Source of the DNA: CAYLZO01 sp964387775
GTDB lineage: Bacteria; Chloroflexota; Anaerolineae; JAAYZQ01
NCBI GenBank assembly: GCA_964387775.1
Contig: CAYLZO010000182.1
Span: 1 to 11,202 of the forward strand
Direction: 5' to 3'
Length of the DNA stretch: 11,202 nucleotides
The position numbers and the translations under genes are program-made. Each line of letters begins with the position of its first letter. Within the stretch, counting starts at the first letter, position 1. The notes below the pieces were generated by a model. It was not told where the DNA came from and searched no databases. It saw only the letters and a program-made list of their open reading frames with translations. This document shows, in pieces, positions 6,479-11,202 of the stretch.

Positions 6479-7822
6479 CTATTCCTCGGTGAACACTTCC
6501 TGGCGGACGCTCTCCAGGTTAGCCAGGATGTCTTCGATCTCGTCGGGGTTGTCCCAGAACTGCATAAAGCCGTTCATGCCCTCGTCGGCCATTTCGGGCG
6601 TGGTATCGCGGTCGTAGAATTGGGCGACAAAGTCGGCACCCTGGATCAGCTCCAGGCCCTTCTGCTGCACGGCGCTAAAGCCGCTGGTATCGACCTCCAT
6701 GTTGGTCGGCAGGCGGCCCAACTCGTCGGCAAAGAACTGCTGGGCCTCGACGCCGCCCAGGTAGGCGATAAAGTCCTTGGCCACCTCGACGTGCTGGGCG
6801 TTAGCCGCGATCAGAAAGCCGTCGGTGGGCGCATCCTCGCCCACGGGTACAGCCGGATCGATGATGGGGAAGCGGAAAAAGTCGAGCTTGTCCTCTTCCT
6901 CGTCCGGGTAGCTGTCCCGGAGGAAATCACCCATGAGGTACATGGCCGCGTCGCCTTCGAGCATGAAGGGGATGGCCTCGGACCAGCTGTAGGCGGCCGG
7001 GTCGTCGATAAAGTAGCCGTTCTCGATGAGGGGCTGCCAGTAGTCGGTAAAGACCTTGAGCACGCGCGGGTCCTCGTAGCTTTCTTTGCCCAGCATGAGG
7101 TTGATGTGGAACTCGGGGCCGTTGACGCGCATGTTGAGATAGTCAAACCAGGCGGCCGCCGTCCAGCGGTACTTGGTGCCGATGGTGATCGGCGTGACGC
7201 CATTTTCCTTGAGGGTCTCGCACACGGCCAGGAATTCGTCCCAGGTCTCAGGCGGGGTCAGGCCGTACTGGTCAAAGATGTCTTTTCGATAGTAGACGGC
7301 CCACCAGTACCAGCTCGCCGGCACGAAATACTGCTTGCCGTCGACGCTGCTCATGGCCCGGAAGCCGGCGGGATAGGTCTCGTTCCAGCCTTCTCGCTCC
7401 CAGACGTCGCTGATGTCCATGACCAGACCCTTGTCGATGAAAAAGCGGGCGCGGTTGCCGGCAAACCAGGTCATCACGTCGGGCGGGGTCGAGGCGGTCA
7501 GGTAGGCGCGGATGGCCTGCTTAAAGTCCTCGTGGGCCACCGAGCTATGCAGCACCTCGACATCGGGATTCTCGTCCATGTACATTTGCACCAACGCGGC
7601 GTCGGCTTCGCGGGGCGCCGGGTCGGTCATGTACGAGTTGTAGATGACGATCTGTTTGTCTTTGACGACTTCTTTTTTCACTTCTTGCGTGACGAGAACT
7701 TCGACCGTCTCTTTGACGGTGACTTCTTTCTCCACCACCTGGGGTTCGGGCGTGGCGCCGCAGGCGGCCAGCAAGCCGGCGAGCAACACCACGGCCATCA
7801 AGATCAACAATGACTTTTTCAT
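6479..7822 (-). CDS. Sugar-binding lipoprotein of ABC importer (family 1 solute-binding protein)
   Basis: A 447-residue extracytoplasmic receptor that captures the substrate and delivers it to the permease pair. Residues 1-21 form a lipoprotein signal: basic MKK, a hydrophobic core, then the lipobox LAAC with Cys21 to be lipidated. Residues 28-51 are a Val/Glu/Lys-rich linker (VVEKEVTVKETVEV onward) between anchor and domain, a style common in Chloroflexota. The domain has family 1 features: PPDVMTWFAGN after the first lobe, YYRKDIFDQYGLTPPETWDEF near the middle, and LEGDAAMYLMGDF in the second lobe. Many Trp and Tyr residues (SWYWWAVYY) would stack on sugar rings. The substrate is unknown; a mono- or oligosaccharide is likely and a glycerol-phosphate compound possible. 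The ATG at 7822 has AGGAGG 8 nt upstream. It is the first structural gene after the repressor. Confidence 0.93.
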   Translation of the reverse strand: MKKSLLILMAVVLLAGLLAACGATPEPQVVEKEVTVKETVEVLVTQEVKKEVVKDKQIVIYNSYMTDPAPREADAALVQMYMDENPDVEVLHSSVAHEDFKQAIRAYLTASTPPDVMTWFAGNRARFFIDKGLVMDISDVWEREGWNETYPAGFRAMSSVDGKQYFVPASWYWWAVYYRKDIFDQYGLTPPETWDEFLAVCETLKENGVTPITIGTKYRWTAAAWFDYLNMRVNGPEFHINLMLGKESYEDPRVLKVFTDYWQPLIENGYFIDDPAAYSWSEAIPFMLEGDAAMYLMGDFLRDSYPDEEEDKLDFFRFPIIDPAVPVGEDAPTDGFLIAANAQHVEVAKDFIAYLGGVEAQQFFADELGRLPTNMEVDTSGFSAVQQKGLELIQGADFVAQFYDRDTTPEMADEGMNGFMQFWDNPDEIEDILANLESVRQEVFTEE

Positions 7823-7881
7823 CTTTCTCTCCTCCTATCCTTTGTTTCGAGTTTGACCAACTTGAGTGAATTTGTCGGCAT
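7819..7881 (-). CDS. Possible 20-codon leader ORF ending in the binding-protein start codon
   Basis: In the 88 bp gap after the lacI-type gene, an ATG at 7881 opens a 20-codon frame (MPTNSLKLVKLETKDRRRER). Its TGA overlaps the ATG of the binding-protein gene as ATGA. The peptide is basic at its end. The near-perfect anti-SD match AAAGGAGGTG lies upstream but 22 nt away, too far for normal use; only a weak GGG lies close to the ATG. It may be chance, or a coupling or leader peptide. Confidence 0.25.
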   Translation of the reverse strand: MPTNSLKLVKLETKDRRRER

Positions 7882-7901
7882 GAATCCCTGTTGCTTGGCG
7901 A

Positions 7902-7911
7902 CACCTCCTTT
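7902..7911 (-). promoter_or_regulatory. Strong Shine-Dalgarno sequence with no start codon at normal distance
   Basis: The minus strand reads AAAGGAGGTG, starting with the last base of the LacI-type stop codon. This matches the 16S anti-SD very closely. No ATG, GTG or TTG lies 5 to 12 nt beyond it. The first ATG is 22 nt away, and the binding-protein gene has its own ribosome-binding site. Confidence 0.5.
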
Positions 7912-8927
7912 CACGGGCGCCGGGGCGCACACGAGGCCCGCTCTACGAGACGGGCGGGAATCACGACTTGTTCAGGCGTGCGGTCGGGGTTCTGGATGGT
8001 ATCGACGAGAAGCTGCACGGCGCGCTCGCCTGTTTCCTGCATCGGCTGGCGCAGCGTGGTCAGCGGCGGATCAAAGTAGGACGCCAGGGGAATGTCGTCG
8101 AAACCGACGACCGACACGTCGTCGGGCACCTGCCGCCCCGCCTCCCCCAGGGCGCGGATGGCGCCGATGGCCATCTGGTCGTTCTGGGCGAAAATGGCGG
8201 AAAAGGGCCGGGCGGCGGCGAGCAACCGGCCCGTGGCCTCGTAGCCCGCCGTGGCCGACCAGTCGCCCCGGACCACCAGGTCCGGCTCGGCGGCCAGGCC
8301 GGCATCGGCCAGAGCCTGGTGGTAGCCCGCCAGCCGGTCGCCGCTGGCCTCCTCGTTGGCCGGGCCGAGGATGGTGGCGATGGCCGTGTGTCCCAGGTCG
8401 ATCAAGTAGCAGGTGGCTTGATAGCCCCCATCGCGGTCGTCGCAGTGAATCGAAGACACCGGTTCTTCCTGAGGCGTGCTGTTCAAGTAGAGGACGGCCA
8501 GCCCCTTGTCGATGAGTGGCAGAAAATAGCGGTAGCGCTCGTCTGCGCGGGGGTTGAGGACCATCAGGCCGTCCACCCGGCGGCGCAACATCTCTTCGAG
8601 CAGGGGCTCCACGTCGGCCTCGGTGGGGGCGCTGCCGGTGAGTACAAAGTAGCCCAGGCGGCGCGCTTCCGCCTGGGCGCTATCGATGATGTTGGCAAAA
8701 GTAAAGTCGGTCAGGGTGGGCGAGATGCAGCCCAGCGTGCAGGTGCGGCCGACCACGATGCTGCGCGCCGCCACGTTGGGGCGGTAGCCCAGCTCGTCGA
8801 TGGCGGCCAACACGCGGTCGCGCGTGGCGTCGCTGACTTCGCCTTTGTTGTTGACGACCCGCGACACGGTCTGGCGGGACACGCCGGCCCGGGCCGCTAC
8901 GTCCTTTATGGTGGGTCGAGATTGCAC
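7911..8927 (-). CDS. LacI-family transcriptional repressor
   Basis: A 338-residue DNA-binding regulator that should bind its operator as a dimer and release it when a sugar binds. Residues 6-25 form the helix-turn-helix (TIKDVAARAGVSRQTVSRVV) with recognition residues R18 and Q19. The hinge YRPNVAARSIVVGRT (48-62) has Ile57 where Leu is usual for inserting into the central CG of the operator. The ligand domain follows the periplasmic-binding-protein fold; IFAQNDQMAIGAIRAL (245-260) and VSVVGFDDIPLASYFDPPLTTLRQP (271-295) are family signatures. The GTG at 8927 was chosen because GAAGAGG lies 6 nt upstream; a TTG at 8948 would add seven residues but leaves almost no leader. It heads the importer operon with no terminator before the next gene, so it probably regulates itself and the operon. 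Confidence 0.92.
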   Translation of the reverse strand: MQSRPTIKDVAARAGVSRQTVSRVVNNKGEVSDATRDRVLAAIDELGYRPNVAARSIVVGRTCTLGCISPTLTDFTFANIIDSAQAEARRLGYFVLTGSAPTEADVEPLLEEMLRRRVDGLMVLNPRADERYRYFLPLIDKGLAVLYLNSTPQEEPVSSIHCDDRDGGYQATCYLIDLGHTAIATILGPANEEASGDRLAGYHQALADAGLAAEPDLVVRGDWSATAGYEATGRLLAAARPFSAIFAQNDQMAIGAIRALGEAGRQVPDDVSVVGFDDIPLASYFDPPLTTLRQPMQETGERAVQLLVDTIQNPDRTPEQVVIPARLVERASCAPRRP

Positions 8928-8949
8928 GTTGCGCCTCTTCGCTGTCAAT

Positions 8950-8973
8950 GTGAACGTTCACGTGAACGTTCAC
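8950..8973. promoter_or_regulatory. Two abutting LacI-type operators
   Basis: The perfect palindrome GTGAACGTTCAC occurs twice with no gap (8950-8961 and 8962-8973). Both have the central CG typical of LacI-family operators. The junction also forms a palindrome, TTCACGTGAA, centred on a CG. The pair begins 1 bp after the -10 box and covers the predicted transcription start, so a bound protein would block RNA polymerase. The neighbouring LacI-type protein is the obvious ligand, by inference. Confidence 0.88.
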
Positions 8974-8974
8974 A

Positions 8975-9003
8975 ATTATAGCATAGAAGGGGCGCCTTGT
9001 CAA
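8975..9003 (-). promoter_or_regulatory. Perfect consensus σ70 promoter of the repressor-importer operon
   Basis: On the minus strand TTGACA (8998-9003) and TATAAT (8975-8980) both match consensus at 6 of 6, with the best spacing of 17 nt (8981-8997). Transcription should start near 8968, inside the operators, and give a leader of about 40 nt before the GTG at 8927. A very strong core promoter under tight operator control fits an inducible operon. Confidence 0.92.
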
Positions 9004-9030
9004 GACCTGAGTTTAGGAATTCTGGCGGGT

Positions 9031-9126
9031 CAGAACAATGGACGGGCAGAATCTACGGATTGGTTTGCGGTTGGTATTTCGCGTCCGCGCTGTTCGATCC
9101 ACAAATTCTGCCCGTCCATTGTTCTG
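9031..9126. repeat. 22 bp perfect inverted repeat with a 52 nt centre
   Basis: CAGAACAATGGACGGGCAGA and the next two bases (9031-9052) are the exact reverse complement of 9105-9126. Weaker similarity continues inward, including GGAT at 9057-9060 against ATCC at 9097-9100. The element sits between the acyl-CoA synthetase stop and the operon promoter. It has no T-tract on the minus strand, no evident target-site duplication and no convincing gene. It may be a cruciform or terminator-like hairpin, or a small non-autonomous repeat. A partial copy of the arm (AATTCTG) lies at 9018-9024. Confidence 0.85.
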
Positions 9127-9142
9127 CGCGTCGGAGCGGCCC

Positions 9143-11104
9143 TCAGCCAGCCTGCCGGATCTCGTCCACGGCCTCGGGGTTGACCAGGGCGCTCAGATCG
9201 CCCGGCGGCTGGCCCAGGTAGGCGGCGCGGATGACGCGGCGCATGACCTTGGCGTTGCGCGTCTTGGGGATGCCGCCCACCAGGTGGACGGCCTGGGGAG
9301 CCAGCGGCTTGCCCATCTCGCGGGCCACCCGCGCCTGGAGCTCGGCCCGCAGCGCCTCGCCCGGCTCGTAGCCGGGCTTGAGCACGGCAAAGGCGACGAC
9401 CGCCTCGCCCTTGATGGCGTGGGGCACGCCGATGGCCGCCGCCTCGGCGACGGCGGGATGGCCGGCCAGCACGCTCTCCACCTCGGCGGGGCCGACGCGC
9501 TTGCCGGCGACCTTGATGGTGTCGTCGGAGCGGCCCAGGATGAACCACTGGCCGTCCTCGTCGACGGCGGCAAAGTCGCCGTGGACCCAGACGCCGGGCA
9601 GGCGCCGCCAGTAGCTGTCCAGGTAGCGCTCAGGGTCCTGCCAGAAGCCGCACGTCATGCCGATCCAGGGCTGGCGCACGACCAGCTCGCCGACCTGGCC
9701 CCGGACCGGGTTGCCGGCTTTGTCCACCACGTCGGCGGCGATGCCCGGCGGCACGCCGGAAAAGGCGCAGGGCTTGAGGGGGCTCAGCACGTTGCCCATC
9801 AGGATGCCGCCGCTGATCTCGGTGCCACCCGAGTAGTTGACGATGGGCACGCGCCCGCCGCCCACCGTCTCGAAGAGCCAGCGCCAGGCGTCGGGGTTCC
9901 ACGCCTCGCCCGTCGAGCCCAGCACGCGCAGCGAGCGCAGGTCGTGGCGGCGGACGGGCGCCTCGCCGTGGGGCATGATGGCCCGGATGAAGGTCGGCGC
10001 CAGGCCCAGGCAGGTGACGCCGTGGCCCTCGACCAGCGCCCAGACCCGGTCGACGCCGGGGTAGTCGGGCGCGCCGTCGTAGAAAAACATGCTGGCGCCC
10101 AGCAGCAGCACGCCAAAGATCATCCACGGCCCCATCATCCAGCCCATGTCGGTCATCCACGACAGGGTGTCGAAGGCCTGGACGTCAAAGCCGTGGGCCA
10201 TGTCCTGGGCGGCCTTGATGGGAAAGCCGCAGTGGGTGTGGACGGCGCCCTTGGGCCGGCCGGTGGTGCCGCTGGTGTAGATGATCATCAGCAGGTCCTC
10301 GGCCCCGGTGCGCTCGGTGGGGGTCTCGGCGGGCCGGCCGGCGATGAGTTCGTCCCACCACAGGTCGCGGCCGGCGGCCATCGCCACCTCGACGCCGGTC
10401 CGGCGCAGGACGATCACGTGCTGCACGCCGGGGACCTCGGCCAGGGCCTGGTCGGCGGCGGGCTTCATGGGGATGGTTTTGCCCCGCCGGACCAGCCCGT
10501 CGGCGGTAAAGAGGGCCTTGGCCCCCGCGTCGGCCAGGCGGGTGGCCAGGGCGCCGGGGCCAAAGCCGGAGAAGAGGGGCAGGATGACGGCTCCGATCTT
10601 GGCGATGGCCAGAAAGGCGACGATGATCTCGGGCACCATGGGCATGTAGAGGCCGATGGCGTCGCCCTGGCCCAGGCCGAGGGCGCGCAGCCCGGCGGCG
10701 ACGCGGTTCACCTGGCGGTAGAGGTCGCGGTAGGTCAGCAGGCGCACGTCGCCCGCCTCGTCCTCCCAGCGGATGGCGACGCGGTTCTGGGCCGGCGTGC
10801 CGATCCACTTGTCCAGGCAGTTGTGGACGATGTTGAGCCGGGCGCCGACGCACCAGCGCGGCCACTCGATGCCCCGGCTCAGGTCCACCACCTGGGTGTA
10901 AGGCTCGTAGAATTCGAGGCCCAGGTCGTCGAACACGGCTTCCCAGAACCAGGCGATGTCCGTGGTGGAGCGCTCGTGCAGTTCGTCCAGCGTGGCCAGG
11001 CCGTGGCGCTCCAGGAAGCGCCGCAGGCGGCTCTGTTGCACGTACGCCTCGCTGGGCTGCCAGACGATTTCCTGGTCGAATGGGAATGGTCCCTGGGATG
11101 CCAT
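9143..11104 (-). CDS. AMP-forming acyl-CoA synthetase (acetyl/acetoacetyl-CoA synthetase type)
   Basis: A 653-residue cytosolic ligase that activates a carboxylic acid with ATP to an acyl-adenylate and then transfers it to CoA. The N-terminal part (about 48-105) matches the ACAS_N region of acetyl-, propionyl- and acetoacetyl-CoA synthetases. The ANL core motifs are intact: YTSGTTGRPKG at 276-286, YSGGTEISGG at 424-433, HGD with D510, and GRSDDTIKVAGKRVGPAEVES at 524-544. The C-terminal PKTRNAK (613-619) carries the catalytic Lys619. At the A5 motif, acetyl-CoA synthetase has YWQTE, where the Trp limits the pocket to acetate. Here Ser-Gly-Gly is found, so a longer or different acid is likely. 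The ATG at 11104 has GGGAGG 4 nt upstream; a GTG at 11173 would add 23 atypical residues and start beside the -10 box. Confidence 0.92.
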   Translation of the reverse strand: MASQGPFPFDQEIVWQPSEAYVQQSRLRRFLERHGLATLDELHERSTTDIAWFWEAVFDDLGLEFYEPYTQVVDLSRGIEWPRWCVGARLNIVHNCLDKWIGTPAQNRVAIRWEDEAGDVRLLTYRDLYRQVNRVAAGLRALGLGQGDAIGLYMPMVPEIIVAFLAIAKIGAVILPLFSGFGPGALATRLADAGAKALFTADGLVRRGKTIPMKPAADQALAEVPGVQHVIVLRRTGVEVAMAAGRDLWWDELIAGRPAETPTERTGAEDLLMIIYTSGTTGRPKGAVHTHCGFPIKAAQDMAHGFDVQAFDTLSWMTDMGWMMGPWMIFGVLLLGASMFFYDGAPDYPGVDRVWALVEGHGVTCLGLAPTFIRAIMPHGEAPVRRHDLRSLRVLGSTGEAWNPDAWRWLFETVGGGRVPIVNYSGGTEISGGILMGNVLSPLKPCAFSGVPPGIAADVVDKAGNPVRGQVGELVVRQPWIGMTCGFWQDPERYLDSYWRRLPGVWVHGDFAAVDEDGQWFILGRSDDTIKVAGKRVGPAEVESVLAGHPAVAEAAAIGVPHAIKGEAVVAFAVLKPGYEPGEALRAELQARVAREMGKPLAPQAVHLVGGIPKTRNAKVMRRVIRAAYLGQPPGDLSALVNPEAVDEIRQAG

Positions 11105-11161
11105 TGTTCCTCCCCTCCAGACTGCCGAATTCCCGCTGCCCGGTGATTCGGGCCGAGATTG

Positions 11162-11189
11162 ATTATAGCACACAATGGTTTTCTTGCAA
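11162..11189 (-). promoter_or_regulatory. Promoter of the acyl-CoA synthetase gene
   Basis: On the minus strand TATAAT (11162-11167, perfect) is preceded by TTGCAA (11184-11189, 4 of 6) with a 16 nt spacer. The predicted start near 11155 gives a leader of about 50 nt to the ATG at 11104. No operator-like palindrome like those at 8950-8973 is seen here. Confidence 0.65.
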
Positions 11190-11202
11190 CCGTGGGCCGG
11201 GG

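Noticed and set aside
5861..7813. Plus-strand open frame of 650 codons
   Set aside because: It is antisense to the permease and binding-protein genes and has no recognisable domain, while the minus-strand frames are clear family members.
8652..8678. Perfect 10 bp hairpin in the LacI-type coding region
   Set aside because: Hairpins of this size arise readily in GC-rich coding sequence and nothing nearby gives it a role.
8943..8948. Second TTGACA near the LacI-type gene start as a -35 box
   Set aside because: No acceptable -10 box lies 15-19 nt downstream; it overlaps the start region.
9031..9126. Insertion sequence
   Set aside because: There is no transposase and no target-site duplication; only a hairpin-like inverted repeat is visible.
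9038..11146. Plus-strand open frame of about 700 codons
   Set aside because: It is antisense to the acyl-CoA synthetase, is low in complexity (Gly, Ala, Asp, His rich) and has no family motif. It results from high GC at third positions.

Overview
The window is an 11.2 kb piece of a high-GC bacterial chromosome. It has σ70-type promoters, clear Shine-Dalgarno sites and dense packing, with almost every gene on the minus strand. I see no rRNA, tRNA, CRISPR array, transposase or phage gene. The Val/Glu-rich linker after the lipobox of the solute-binding protein, the MalF/MalG-type importer without its own ATPase, and the mix of aerobic oxidoreductase and acyl-CoA synthetase genes fit a Chloroflexota-like bacterium. 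That placement is an impression from protein style, not a demonstrated assignment.

Left edge (1-1927): the 3' end of a plus-strand xanthine dehydrogenase/aldehyde oxidase-type molybdenum subunit runs into a convergent low-specificity L-threonine aldolase. The two reading frames overlap by 8 bp. Both C-terminal tails are encoded by a heptanucleotide repeat (RTCAGCN) that also forms a hairpin.

Centre (1928-9003): a probable six-gene minus-strand operon, read from right to left: LacI-family repressor, lipoprotein sugar-binding protein, two ABC permeases, an uncharacterised GT-B-like protein and a GT4 glycosyltransferase. It starts at a promoter with consensus -35 and -10 boxes and a 17 bp spacer. 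Two abutting perfect palindromic operators follow the -10 box directly, which predicts strong repression and autoregulation by the LacI protein. No other convincing promoter was seen inside the cluster. A 12 bp stem-loop between the binding-protein gene and the first permease gene probably sets their unequal expression, and it overlaps an alternative hairpin that would hide the permease ribosome-binding site. No transport ATPase or glycoside hydrolase is present, so the importer probably uses a shared ATPase coded elsewhere. The last two genes point to glycoconjugate or glycolipid synthesis rather than sugar breakdown. This transporter-plus-glycosyltransferase unit is the most interesting part of the window.

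Right (9004-11202): a 22 bp perfect inverted repeat with a 52 nt centre separates the operon from an AMP-forming acyl-CoA synthetase of the acetyl/acetoacetyl-CoA synthetase type. That gene has its own promoter at the right edge.
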